Assembly (NCBI RefSeq): GCF_027596085.1 | Contig: NC_072458.1 | Coordinates: forward strand, 15,041,256-15,105,255 | Source: Anoplopoma fimbria | Lineage: Eukaryota; Chordata; Actinopteri; Perciformes; Anoplopomatidae | Length of the DNA stretch: 64,000 bases | Reading direction: 5' to 3' | Part shown: in pieces, positions 38,111 through 49,624 of the stretch | How the letters are laid out: each line of letters starts with the position of its first letter | Position numbering within the stretch: position 1 is the first letter of the stretch | The notes under the pieces: model-generated | Seen by the model: the letters and a program-made list of their open reading frames with translations, nothing else | Told to the model about the DNA's origin: nothing | Database searches by the model: none | Program-made: the position numbers and the translations under genes

Positions 38111-40934
38111 GGTATTACACGATTGAATAGTTCAAATAGATTATTGAACAGTGCACTGGTTTCAATATTTTATATATATATTTATTAGCATTTTTTAAAA
38201 TTATTTTGTATGCTATTTCACTCAGAGTACTGATGGTATTTTTCAATTTAAATTAATTTGATATTCATTCACGTTTCAATTGTACAGGCCTCTTTCACTC
38301 AGGGCTTTGCAATTTCTTTTGCCACCATTGCCTTTTTGTTATTAATAAAAAAAATTTTAAAAAATCAACCTAGAACAAACCAGCCAGTAAGATCTTGGCT
38401 CTTTGAAGCTTGGATTTTTCTGCTTGGCAAGATTCAGGTTCTGCTATTGGAACACTTAACTCTTCTTCTTTTTGGCCGCAGCCATCTAAACAACATCTAA
38501 TTTAATGGTCCACGTTGGAGAAATGTAAGATTTTCAAATGTTTGACACCAACTAGGTCACACAACATGTCATGCGACCTTAATCGGCCTAAAAAGTTTTC
38601 AGAATGTTCTGAATGCCTGCCACCATAGCCTCTCACTGCCTACACCATCTCTCTCCAACTGTCTTTTTGGTCTTCACACCACAAATCATACAAAGAGGCA
38701 AAGCAGCCCACCTCCAGACAGTCCCTCCTCAAAGCCATTCATAAGGTTGCGCTGGGTTGTTCACATGTGTGAAGAATATAAAAAAAGAGAGCTTGAGAGA
38801 GGACTTTAGACTTTGCGTACTTTCACATGTCCACGCAGCTGACTGATCACTGCATACAGTGCACAGGATTTTTAGAGTTTCAGAATCTGACCTTGGAAAG
38901 GAGGTGCCAAATGCTGTTGGATGATCTTACAAACACTTTGTTTTAAGCATACTTAGGCCTCAACGTGATGTCCACTTGGGCCGTTTCATAATACACAGAA
39001 ACTTTGAATGAACGGGAAACAAAGAATCTGTAAAAATTTTTTTTAAATAAAGCTGATGTTTTAGAGCACCAAGCTTCTCAGTGCTTTGTTTACGTAGCCG
39101 GACCAGCCATGTGTGCCTTTAAGTGCATGAAAGCGTGCCCCACTTACTGTGACTACAGCTAATAATGCCGTCCTGACCGACAACATCACCGCAGAAGCAT
39201 AGTGCCAACCCTCCCATTTTCCTCCAGGTAAACACTGTAAACTCTGTGAGCCCTTTGACATTGTTTGAACAATTAGTGCTGTTAGCGCTGTTAGCTGCTC
39301 GCCAACAATCCAGCCATCACCATATTGAGGGCTGTGAATAAATGCTCTGAAATTAGATTTTAGCACATTAAAGCCCTGGTACGGCACGCACTCTTGCGCC
39401 GCATTGGTCTGGCTGTTTTTAGACGAGCATAAAAGTTGAATTGTAGGAATAGTATAAAATAATAATGTATCGACGTGAATGTTTTTTTGTTTTTTTTTTA
39501 CTGTCATTGTTGTTTGTTTAGTCGTTATATTTGATATTCAGCTACTTTAAGATCTTTCAAGTCCAATAGTCAAAATGACAGCGGATTTCACAGAAAACAT
39601 TTTTGCAGTATAGGCTACAATGTTTGCGAGGTATAGAAAATATCTATTTTGTCCACCACTAACAAGTATATGTTTCAACGGTCAAATGTCCCCTTGCGCA
39701 CACATCTTTAAGCAGAATTCTTTATTAGAAAGATTTAAAATTCCTTCTAAGAGTTTTTGTTAATGTTGTATGTGTTGTTGTTATTAAATGAATATCGGCT
39801 TATTTATCATTATCACAATTATAAATACATGGGATGCAGTAGCTCTACACCTTAGAAATCAAGAAGGAGCACAACCAGCTTAAAATAGCTTCACAAGCAA
39901 CTCCGCAGGTGCATAGGTTCTAAACTTTATCAATCATAATCACCATTGTTTCAGGACCAGCTAAATGATGATTAAAACATCAAACCCTAATCGAACTGCA
40001 TATTCATAAAAAAGTAACAACACAATACTCTTGAGGCATTGTCATAATCTGTCATAACAGTATGGCAGTTTTCATCTGTATGCTGCTCGGGCTGCCCTGG
40101 GACTCTGAGCTGGAAATAGGAAGAGGAAGGACTCCATCATTGAGAATACTACAGTTCATTCACACTCTTCAACAGCAGGGACCCTTCATTCATACAGACC
40201 CACTTTCACAATGTGAGTGGAGGGCTGAGTGTATCAAGGTCTGCCAACTTTTATACAGAACCAAAGGCTGTGGGGCTCCTTTACTGTCTCACTCAGGTAT
40301 GAGCACAATGTCCTGATTCAATGTCTCTGATGTAAAGCACACTTGGCATTGCCTGGTTGTGGAAAGTTGCTATACAAATAATGCTCACCCACGAGGGTGA
40401 CAGGACCAGAAACCACCATCTGGTTGAAAGTGATTCACTGCTGAGGACAGTGAAGGGGTGCAGGTTTTCCTGACAAGAAGTGTTGAAGCAATGACAACCA
40501 CGTTCCTGCTGCAGCTCAACTTTTCATTTCAACAGACAGTTTTCCTGGGTTGAAAATGTGCATCGCCCCGGCTTTCATTATCCAAAGCTGGTGTAAATGA
40601 CATAACTGCACTATATCTTAACTGGATCTTAAAATGACCCCATATTTTTGCTCATTTCTTGTGACATTATATAGTGGAGGAAGGTAACATTAACATCATT
40701 TGACCATACACCTTCTCTCTTCACCTCATTCAACCAGTCTCAATCGTAAAGACTGTATAGTGGAATTTAGTCAGGGACCACACAACACCATCACAAAGAC
40801 AGGGATAACAGTCATATGGGACTCCATCTGCATGTGACTCATGTAAATCTAGAGGAGCAGTGTAGCAACAGAGGAGAGACCAATTGTGTATACTGCAGAA
40901 TAATAGGCAGCACACATTAAATATTGATTCTCGT

Positions 40935-41165
40935 TTGGTGTCTAACGTCATCTAGACATCTCCCCCCCCCGTTAATCCGCCGCTCGGCCCGATAGAGCCT
41001 GGCCCTTACAGTACAATGTTGGTTCTGCTGCCAGGCGCCAGGCAGCCATTTAGGTGCATATGGAGCCAGTTGAGTAAATGGCTGATGCATTTCGAATTTT
41101 TCTACCTAATTGCTGAGAGCCATCAGCGACCCCGGCCTCCTCCTCGCGCGTTCGAATCCGCCACT
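40935..41165. promoter_or_regulatory. Candidate conserved promoter-proximal element
   Basis: Non-repetitive, mixed-composition block about 0.5 kb downstream of the gatad2b first exon donor. It contains TGCTGCCAGGCGCCAGGCAG and an imperfect GGAGCCAGTTGAG, and it has no open frame. Listed only because its texture is that of conserved noncoding DNA. Confidence 0.2.
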
Positions 41166-41580
41166 TCCTACTGTTTCGCTTCAATAACACCGTTCTAACG
41201 TGTCGTTTAATCCCGGTGCTGTCTAAAGGAGCGTTAACAAGTATTTCGGAGGACCCTGGCTCTGTCTCCAGTCTGAGTTAACCCCTAGAGACTATGGATC
41301 AAACAATGAAACGGATTGGAGGCATTCGGCACAGCGTCTCCATCACAACGCAATCACAATATCTCCGTTAACAGTTCGGTTATCATCCAAACACAAATAG
41401 TCGGGTACTATTTACATATCCAACAATATTTCGGCTGCGACTCCGGACATTTAAACGTAAATCAACAGTTCGAGGCGACGGCTACTGGTCGCCAACATGT
41501 CAGCCCGCATCAATAAATAGCAAAGCAAAGCCGCTCTATTGTCTATCGGCATATCAACCGGCAGCAGAACGACACAACAA

Positions 41581-41780
41581 CTAGCCGTGCTGCCGCGACG
41601 CGAATCCCGCCGCTGCCATTTCAAAACGTCTCCCGCCGGAGCCGGGCCTCGCATACATCCTCGGACTCACCTGTGTCTCCTTTTCGCCTGAGTGTGTACC
41701 GTCTCCGGGTTCACGGTCCGGTCCTGACGCGCTGCAGCGGCTCCTCACCACCAGTCCCCGGCACCGGTAGGCAGCACTGA
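41581..41780 (-). promoter_or_regulatory. gatad2b: gatad2b CpG-rich core promoter
   Basis: Dense CpG (for example CCGCGACGCGAATCCCGCCG near 41,592) around the inferred transcription start, with no clear TATA box, as expected for a broadly expressed chromatin-factor gene. CCAAT boxes lie immediately upstream. Confidence 0.6.
41671..41765 (-). other. gatad2b: gatad2b probable noncoding exon 1
   Basis: Minus strand: a GC-rich leader ending GGAGACACAG at 41,671, then a perfect donor GTGAGT (41,670). The coding start lies in the next exon at 14,238, whose acceptor is one base before the ATG, so a noncoding first exon is required somewhere upstream. This is the best donor inside a CpG-rich promoter. 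The 5' boundary is a guess. Confidence 0.5.
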
Positions 41781-41787
41781 GCTGCTG

Positions 41788-42011
41788 ATTGGGCCTCGGC
41801 AGACGCTCACCCCCTCGGTGCAACCAGACAGACCGCTCATTGGGCAGGCAGACACTCCGTGACGGCTAGACAGACCGCTGAATGGCTGTTCGTTTCCCCC
41901 AGCAGATCCAGACAGACAGCCGATTGGTCCTCCGGTCCCTTTTCGCTGAAACACTGAGACAGCGGATTGGTCCTTTATTTCCGCGGTGGAGACAGCGAGA
42001 GAGCTGATTGG
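41788..42011 (-). promoter_or_regulatory. Array of regularly spaced CCAAT boxes (about 42-bp period)
   Basis: ATTGG (CCAAT on the gatad2b strand) occurs at 41,788, 41,839, 41,923, 41,966 and 42,007, with a decayed AATGG at 41,881. Spacings are about 51, 42, 42, 43 and 41 bases. Several copies share a GACAGAC or GAGACAGC lead, so the array looks like a diverged tandem repeat that multiplied NF-Y sites. It lies just upstream of the inferred start. Confidence 0.75.
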
Positions 42012-42049
42012 TTTGTAGTGGTGTTGTTGTCTGTGTCTGGATGGAGAGC

Positions 42050-43430
42050 CATGTTAACTCAAATGGGGCTAAAGAAACAATATGTTCGTTTACATCCACA
42101 AACGTAACCTGGTCTTTATACGCGTAAAACATGAATAAATTAACATAGATTAAAAACCGGTGTCCCTGACAGGATTCAACGAACAGAAACCTGGTTACTA
42201 CATTTCTAAACCTGATTTCTTGTTAGACCGGGTTCCTAACGGGGTTCTATGCCACATATACATGTGCATGACAAAGACCTAAGGCAGGGCATAACAAATC
42301 TTTGACAGCAGTGCGGATGTCTGATAAGAAACGTCATTACTCCAATCAAACCGGATGCACTCCAGAGCCGCTCTCTGCAGGCTGCTGTCTGCCCTCTGCG
42401 CCGTCATGCCAAATCTCCTGACAAAGAGAACTCTTCAGCCTGCCACTTTAAATGTGCCACGGTTCAAAAAACATTGCCGTCGATAGGAGAGGGACGAGAC
42501 AACCGCTCGGCCGTACACATCTGATTGCAGCGGGGAGTAAATGCGTTGTCCTACTTTAACCCAGTTCCGTACAGGTCTGTGTTGGCATAGACAGTGTTGA
42601 AAGGATGGGAACATCTTGACTTTCTCGACGAATCGGTCCGACGTTCTCGATATGGGTCCGAGAACTCTATTGTCAATGATCGTAGCTGCTAAAAGACAGT
42701 GACACGAACACCCTTTGTCTCGTGATGTATGTGATGCATACGAATAGAACATTGGCAATTTGAGGTTTGTGTTAACTATGTGATGTTGCCACTTGCGAAG
42801 AGACAATAGAGAGTCTTCGCTACGACGTGGTGGAGTTGCTGACCTACTTAGCATATTGACACTGAAATGATTTATCGTGTACTTGATGCAGGCCATTCTT
42901 TACTTCTAATTTGTTGTGTACTGTAGGTGTTCATTTTTGCTCCCCTGGCATGCAGCATAGATCTGTGAGCAGGTTACTGATGCATAGTTTAATATTTCTG
43001 TGCATGTCATTTGTTTCACATGGCTCTATTTGCAAGAGAATCAAAATCATCTTTTTATTATTATCCTTATTTTTGGAATTGAAAGCTGTGTTTTTCCACA
43101 ATCTGGTAAACCGCGGTATGACCTGCTGGTAGACAACACGCACCAGGAGACACAGTCCATGTAATACTACGCATTTTAACGACCTTCGTTTCAGGCTGGA
43201 GACAATGAATGAAGTTAGATGTTGTTGGTGGCAGCTGTTCATATTGGGGACTGAGCCCTCTAGTGGCTACACAGGTTTTAACTTTGCTCACAGTAAAGCT
43301 CCACAATATGAATTGTGTTGCTATTTTATACTGTATAAAATCATAATTGTCATTTTATGTTATGGATCTTCAATAATATCAATTGAACACATTCGATTGG
43401 ACCTGAGTTACTCCCATGATCCATGCTATA
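42050..43430. other. Intergenic sequence upstream of gatad2b
   Basis: No exon or repeat recognised. A 153-codon minus-strand open frame (42,435-42,896) has no domain, splice context or conserved motif that I can see. Confidence 0.6.
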
Positions 43431-43432
43431 AT

Positions 43433-43648
43433 TAAGCCTTTATTAGTCCCACAATGGGGAAATTCAGTTCTCTGCCTTTGACCCATCCCGGAGGAGCAGT
43501 GGGCTGCAATGAAGCGCCCGGGGAGCAATTTTGGGGTTAGGCGTCTCGCTCAAGGACACCTCGGCATGTTGCCTGTAGAGGGGTTCGGACCACCGACCTT
43601 GTGGTTGCGGGTCAAGCGCTCTACCTCATGTGCCACAGCCGCCCCTAT
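43433..43648 (-). mobile_element. tRNA-derived SINE
   Basis: On the minus strand: CGGCTGTGGCACATGAGGTA (box A region TGGCACATGAGG), then GGTCGGTGGTCCGAACCCCT (box B GGTCCGAACCC) about 30 bases later, then an unrelated body ending GGGACTAATAAAGGCTTAAT. The two pol III boxes and the short A-rich end mark a tRNA-derived SINE. Confidence 0.8.
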
Positions 43649-44093
43649 GAGCACTTATAAGACAATTTCAATTCAGTGTTTTATTTTGATTTACCAGAAT
43701 AATCCACTCAGTATCAGTACTGCTTTTCCTGGGACTCAAATAATAAAACAATTAAATTATATTAAACAGTGGTAACAGTCTGTTCATCAAGTGTAGCCGA
43801 CTGGTGTCCATATGTGAAAGCTTGTTTCTTTGTAGACCTTGCAAGGTGAACCTTATTTCAAATCCTTATATTACAATATGTGAGCATTACCTGTGCACAG
43901 GCTGATGCTTCTAAAGCAAAGCAGGGTAAAGTAGAAGAGGCTATAGTGGAATCTTCAAATTGGCCATTTGGCTACATTTGGGCACCATTTGTTCCATTTG
44001 AAGTGTTCTCAGGTAACTGTAAAACTAACTTAATTTACATGTCACTATAGGTATCATTCCCATCTAAATATATGAATATTTATAAGTTTTGTT

Positions 44094-44350
44094 TTGAGAA
44101 ATCAATCAATCAGACCTCTATACATGTTTGATTTCTCCAGTGTGTTCAACACCATCCAGCCTGCTCTGCAGTGGAGCAAGCTAATGGTAATGCAGGTAGA
44201 CACGCCCCTTTTTTCCTGGACTTTAGACTTCCTGACTGTTCAACCCCAGATATTCCACAAGCTGGACTGGGCTAAGAACACAGAGTCTGTGAAGAAGAAG
44301 GGCCAGGGCCGACTGTACTTCCTGCTGAGGCTCAGGTTGTTCATGTCCTC
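44094..44350 (+). mobile_element. LINE reverse-transcriptase fragment
   Basis: Translation shows MFDFSSVFNTIQPALQ (the F-x-D-F-S-S-A-F-N-T-I-like palm motif of non-LTR RT) and KKKGQGRLYFLLRLRLF, a conserved stretch further on in such ORFs. The YADD region between them is deleted. Confidence 0.75.
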
Positions 44351-44370
44351 AGTACCATGCTGAGGATGTT

Positions 44371-44440
44371 TTACCATTACATTACATTACATTACAGTCA
44401 CTTAGCAGACGCTTTTATCCAAAGCGACTTACAATCGCTA
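44371..44440 (+). repeat. LINE/SINE tail motif (CACTTAGCAGACGC type)
   Basis: ATTACATTACATTACAGTCA then CTTAGCAGACGCTTTTATCC and AAAGCGACTTACAATCG: the widespread teleost tail shared by L2-like LINEs and the SINEs that use them. Confidence 0.75.
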
Positions 44441-44445
44441 CCAGT

Positions 44446-44640
44446 CTGTGGTAGCTAGAAAGTGGACATCCCAGGACACGGCTGGCCTTCCGGACAAGTT
44501 TGTTAAGTCTCTTCCTGTCGGCTGTCAAGAGGCTGCTGCCCCAGCAGACCACTACATAAAAAAATGGCTGATGCCACCACAAAGTTTAAAAAGGTCCTCA
44601 GGAGTGCTCCCTGCACTCCAAAGGACCTCAGTTTAGCTGT
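44446..44640 (-). mobile_element. LINE ORF fragment, inverted relative to its neighbour
   Basis: Minus-strand reading resembles a widespread fish LINE segment (GGTGGCATCAGCCATTTTTT, GTAGTGGTCTGCTGGGGCAG). It lies opposite in orientation to the RT fragment at 44,094-44,350, so this locus is a composite of two insertions or a rearranged one. Confidence 0.5.
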
Positions 44641-44984
44641 AGCTAAATTCAAAGAAGTGATTCCACTTCATTTAATTCAATACCATATCTCAATATAACA
44701 GGGAACTCCTATGCTAACTTTAGTCCGTCCCAGATTGACCATCTTGTCAATAGTGCTGCAGGCTCACTGCGAATGACACTAGACTCTATTGCCCTTTTAA
44801 AAAAGAAGATAATATAACAAAGAAAGTTTGCTCCATGATAAGATTCTAACTTATAGAGACAAAATGAATAATCTCTTGCCCTCAACCAGTACCGATCGAT
44901 CCTCAAACACAATAACCTTAGAAACAGCTATAGAACCTAATATATATATTTTCTAACTATAGACCTATATCTAACCTTTCGTTC

Positions 44985-45990
44985 ATCTCTAAGATCCTTG
45001 AGAAAGCAGCTGCAAATCATCAGCGTGACTTTCTACATAACAATAGTTTATTTGAGGATTTTCAGTCAGGATTTAGAGTGAATCATAGCACAGAGACGGC
45101 ACTGGTGAAAATTACCAATGACCTTCTAATGTCATCAGACAAAGGACTTGTCTCTGTACTTGTATTGTTAGACCTTTGTGCTGCGTTCAACACCATTGAC
45201 CATCAAATCTTATAACAGAGACTGGAGCATCTAATTGGCATTAAAGGAACCGCACTTAGCTGGTTTAAGTCGTATTTATCAGACCGACCTCAGTTTGTAT
45301 GTGTAAACAATGAAACCTTGATGAAATCCAAAGTCAGTCACAGAGAATTTTATTCACCTTATATATGCTTCCTTTAGAGAATATTATCAGAAAGCACTCC
45401 ATAAACTGTCATTGTTATGCAGATGATACCCAATTATATCTATCGATTAAGCCAGATGAAACCAACCAGATTGCTAAACTTCAAGCATGTCTTAAGGACA
45501 TAAAAACCTGGATGACCTGCAACTTCCTGATGTTAAACTCAGACAAAACTGAAGTTATTCTACTAGGCCCAGATCACCTTCGAAATCAATTATCTAACGA
45601 TCCATATTACCCAACTAGAGAGCGGCGCTCCCTCAATGCAGGGTTACTTGTGGTTCCTAGAGTATCAAAAAGTAGATTGGGAGCCAGAGCCTTCAGTTAT
45701 CAGGCTCTTCTTCTGTGGAACCAGGTTCCAGTTTCAGTCCGGGGGGCAGACACACTCACCACTTTTAAGAGTAGGTTTAAGACTTTCCTCTTTGATAGCG
45801 CTTATAGTTAGGGCTGGTTCAGGTTTCCCTTGGTCCAGCCCCTAGATATGCTGCTATAGGCCTAGACTGCTGGGGGACTACCTAGGATACACTGAGCTCC
45901 TCTCTCCTCTTCTCTCTCTCCATCTTTATGAATTCATGTCCCATTTATACAAATATTAACTTTTTATTGCTCCTTGTACTGCAACCATGA
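44985..45990 (+). mobile_element. L2-type LINE, 3' part of ORF2 and 3' end
   Basis: RT segments in order: [38 protein letters not shown], then a frame change, then CHCYADDTQLYLSIKP (YADD catalytic motif) and MLNSDKTEVILLGP. A deletion then joins to RRSLNAGLLVVPRVSKSR and WNQVPVSVRG...FKTFLFDSAYS, the C-terminus. An in-frame TAA after HQIL and the missing piece show it is dead. The 3' end continues into GGTTTCCCTTGGTCCAGCCC and CTAGACTGCTGGGGGACTAC, typical of this LINE group in fish. Confidence 0.85.
45365..45811 (+). pseudogene. L2-type reverse transcriptase, C-terminal ORF
   Basis: 148 codons open from MLPLENIIRKHSINCHCYAD to FDSAYS. It covers the YADD palm, the thumb beginning and, after an internal deletion near residue 78 (RNQLSND/PYYPTRE), the terminal domain. 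The endonuclease and the first RT motifs lie upstream, broken or missing. Confidence 0.8.
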
Positions 45991-48249
45991 CCAGACTTCC
46001 CTGCAAATTTAAATATATATATAACTTAATGCTGATTAGTTCTCAAATAGACCATCATATCATTAGTAGGATCTATTTAATATTAACTCAAAGATAAACG
46101 TCACTTTCCGATAACATTTCACTTGACTCCCTCACTTACACAGAAACTTATAACTCAACTCTCTTGTAAAGCTTGCTAATTGAACAGATGATGATAAGAC
46201 GTTATTTACTTTAAATTTGTTGACGAACTGTTGAGGTTAGAGATAAATAATGTAATGTTAGTTGTTAACAATAGACTAGGGGGGCTTCATTCTTTACAGC
46301 TCCATGGGGCAGAAGTTAACGTTACCTAGTTTTAGATCACGTAAAGTTATCTTGTTAACAGTAAGCTAATGTTACAGGTCTCAGTTTGAAAGCACCTGTG
46401 GACAGATGTGTGTGCCTGAGAAAACATAACAAAATGATGAGGCAGACGTGTGACTCCACATTCAAAGTCTTCTCGAGCTATCTTTAGTGCAAAAAAACAT
46501 TGTCTCTTGTACTTTGTATGTATATATGTAAAAAGTAGGCCTGTATCCAATGGTAAAATGCATTAAAACAGAATTGATCAGATAAATAATTTATCATAGT
46601 ATTATTCAACAGAATCAAACGAAAAGTAGCCTATACAAAAATAAAATTATGCTAATCTACACTCTCCTATTTCATTTGCTCATTTCTTCACCACTACAAT
46701 GCTCTAATCAAAATATTTGGTGTTATAACTTGCTATATAAACCATCTTATATGTTTTGCACTGTTGCAAAATGGACTTACTGTAGGGTATGTGAAGACAA
46801 GACCATTGCACATGGCGGCAGTGCTCAAACAATATGGCGAACAGTCCCTGGGTTAGTATAAGTTAACTAACTTGCTAACATTTGTTCGATCTTTCATTAA
46901 CGTTTAAGCAACAGATTTCTAATGAAACGACCAATTAAAACATATACTTATATGTATCCTCATACAATGGTTTGTATGATATCTTATATTTTTCGTGTAA
47001 TCCTACGAAAGCCAGCAACACATGTCAATTTCAGCTCTTCACATGCATACAGTCTTTTCAAAATAAAGTTCACAAGAAACAACTTACCTAGTGAGGTTTA
47101 GGAAAAGATTGTTGTTTTTCTTAAAATAACCACGGAATGGTTCATGATCACATGGATTACATACGAATTGAGGGATTTGTGGGATATGTACATATTACAA
47201 GGTATTATTTTATGTGGGGGCACATGTTCAGACATTCAAATGTAAGCATGACTGGATAGTACAAAGTATGTGTGGAAACCTTATTATTTTAACAAAACTA
47301 ACTATACTAAGGAATGTATAGTGAATTTATAGTAAAAGAAAATTGAACTTGATCACTGTACATGTTAGCTACTAGGTTTGAAGGCCTTTCTTGTCAGGTA
47401 AAGACTATAATTCTATAGAATTTATGTAATTATATAAACAAGAGCTTACTGCCTGGTTACATAAAAGATCGTCATCTGACTGTGTGTCGAAGAGTGCAAA
47501 CAGCACATCACCTTTGCCAATATGTGCATGCATATTTTTGATGATGCCTCCTTAATTCAAAATAACTGCAAAAATGGCTGCAGTACTGTTGGTGGGTCTT
47601 GATTGATGGGGTGCTTAAAATTTGAAAGAGAGATAGACAGTTGCATTTGTTGGTTGGGTTGGTTAGGTTTAGGCATGAGGAGTGAGAGTGGTTAGGTTTA
47701 GGGTAAGAATATAAGGGTAAGCCAGTCAGAGGCAGAGTAGGGAGGAAATGGGAGTATGGGCCATACTGGGATTTTAATATCGCCACCCGCACATTCTTAT
47801 TCATTCCATTCAAAAGAATTGAATTAAATATCATTTCTCAAGTTAAAGTAAGATAGGTCTGATACAGATTAGTAAACAGCCATGACTTGAGGAAATGCTT
47901 CTGTAATAGGGAGATAGGATATCTTTGAAACTCAAGAGTCGTGTTTTATAATATGACAGTGTAGTGTAACTACTGTACATTTTTCATTCATTTTTATATG
48001 GGTTAAATGCTTCCAAAGAGTCTCGGTAACAATTGGGCAATGGTGCCTTCAGACCTCCAGTGACCCCAACAACTCTGGATTAATTAGGTGGCCATTGTTT
48101 TGAAATTGGGAGTAAAAGCATGCTATGACAAAGACCTCAATCGGTGTCCTGCTTCATCTTGAAGTTCTAATTTATGAGGGGGCCTGTGTTACAATATTCT
48201 TTTTTTAAGACCTTCACTATTTTACGTAATTTTGTAGGATAAAGGGTTG

Positions 48250-48327
<78 letters not shown>

Positions 48328-49300
48328 CATAATATATACCCATAAATATAATCTAATGAATCAAGCTATGAATAGAATTATAAATTTGCACAAGAGTTTA
48401 AAAGGTGTTCTTTCGGTAACTGCAGTGGATGGTGAGTGGGGTCATGGGATGCCATAGTGCCTTTATGGGATTATGGATGTGTTGATTAGTGATTGGCCTG
48501 CTTTTAACCACCAACCAATATCTGACCTACAAAAATAAAGTCTTTGAAAACTCAGGATAATCAATAATTGGTATAAATATATAATAAAAACAAAAAAACC
48601 TGCAGGTCTTTCCTCAATATTGAGACAGAGAGATAGGACTATCACTGATGCTGAACCCACTCACGCACTGAGGTGCCTCATAAATTACACCAGAAAATAT
48701 AAATGTCCTCCTGGAACACAGTTGAACCCATTCATTAAGGCATGCATGAAATCAGGTTACTCAATCAATATCAAATAATGCACCAGTCTATGTTTGGCCC
48801 GCATCTCATAAAACATGGAATGGAATTAATTTAACCTAGTTAACACTTAACAAATATGACCATGCTAATGGATTGTGATACTTCTATCTGTTACTCTACT
48901 TAGAGTGCTAATTTATCTTGTAACAACATATCATTTCCAAAACTCTGTCTGTTATATCCCATTGGTTTTAGAATGGAAAGGGCACAAAGCAGATTTGTAT
49001 TTATTAATACATATCAACACATTTATATGGACAGTTTTCTAAGCAATCTCTCTCACACAGAAAAGTCAAAAAGTAACAGGGACAGAGTCAGAATGATGTA
49101 AAAGAGTAAACTAAGGTCAATGCAAGCAGGTGTAGAATGTCACAGTTGCAGACAAACACCGTCAAACCTGTATTTAAATAAAACATGTCTCTGATTTAGC
49201 TCATCTCTCCTTACATCTGCAAAAAATAAAGATGCATTAATGGACTGGAAATTCCCCAGGATGTCTTTCACCACAAAGGTGTCTACCTCAGCAGCACGTC
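45990..49300. other. Intergenic AT-rich sequence
   Basis: About 3.3 kb between the LINE relic and the gnrhr upstream region. Apart from the (AT)n run at 48,252-48,324, no exon, gene or recognised mobile element was seen. Confidence 0.65.
48252..48324 (+). repeat. (AT)n microsatellite
   Basis: Uninterrupted AT/TA run of about 73 bp. Confidence 0.97.
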
Positions 49301-49311
49301 ACCCGCCTTAA

Positions 49312-49393
49312 TTAGCCAATGGGCATCGATGCTGGCGGCTCCTTGTTCACGCGGTTTATAATGTTCACTGTAGAAGCCGGTGTTTGTGTGTCT

Positions 49394-49395
<2 letters not shown>
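49312..49395 (+). promoter_or_regulatory. Candidate gnrhr promoter (CCAAT + TATA-like)
   Basis: TTAGCCAATGGG (CCAAT, about 49,316) and, about 40 bases downstream, GGTTTATAATG (TATA-like, about 49,354), spaced like a classic core promoter with a start near 49,385. It lies just before a perfect splice donor at 49,625. Inferred from motif spacing only. Confidence 0.35.
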
Positions 49396-49429
<34 letters not shown>

Positions 49430-49624
49430 CTGATGGGGCGAGCAGTTGTATGCGATAACTTCAAGTCCCACTGCTCTGATTGAATCGTTGATTTATCACA
49501 TTCTGAATGGTGTGCGGGGGAAACCGCCGGAGGACAGAGAGCATGCAGGCAAAGTGATGATGCATCAGCACGTTGGACAGCCACGCTCTGCTTCCCTCTT
49601 CATCTGACCAGGATACCTCTCCAG
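49385..49624 (+). other. Possible gnrhr 5' noncoding exon
   Basis: Ends at CTCTCCAG/GTAAGA (donor at 49,625). The coding exon downstream has an acceptor one base before its ATG, so an upstream exon is expected. The exon would include a (GT)n run at 49,396-49,428 in the leader. Start uncertain. Confidence 0.35.
49396..49428 (+). repeat. (GT)n microsatellite
   Basis: About 16 GT units within the candidate gnrhr leader exon. Confidence 0.95.

Noticed and set aside
39061..39507. 148-codon minus-strand open frame in intron 1
   Set aside because: No domain; starts in a T-rich run. It may be part of an unnamed repeat, but there is no support for a gene.
42435..42896. 153-codon minus-strand open frame upstream of gatad2b
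   Set aside because: No recognisable motif, no splice context and ordinary intergenic composition; long open frames of this size occur by chance.
43433..43648. A possible tRNA gene
   Set aside because: Box A and box B are present, but the cloverleaf arms are degenerate and a SINE body follows directly.
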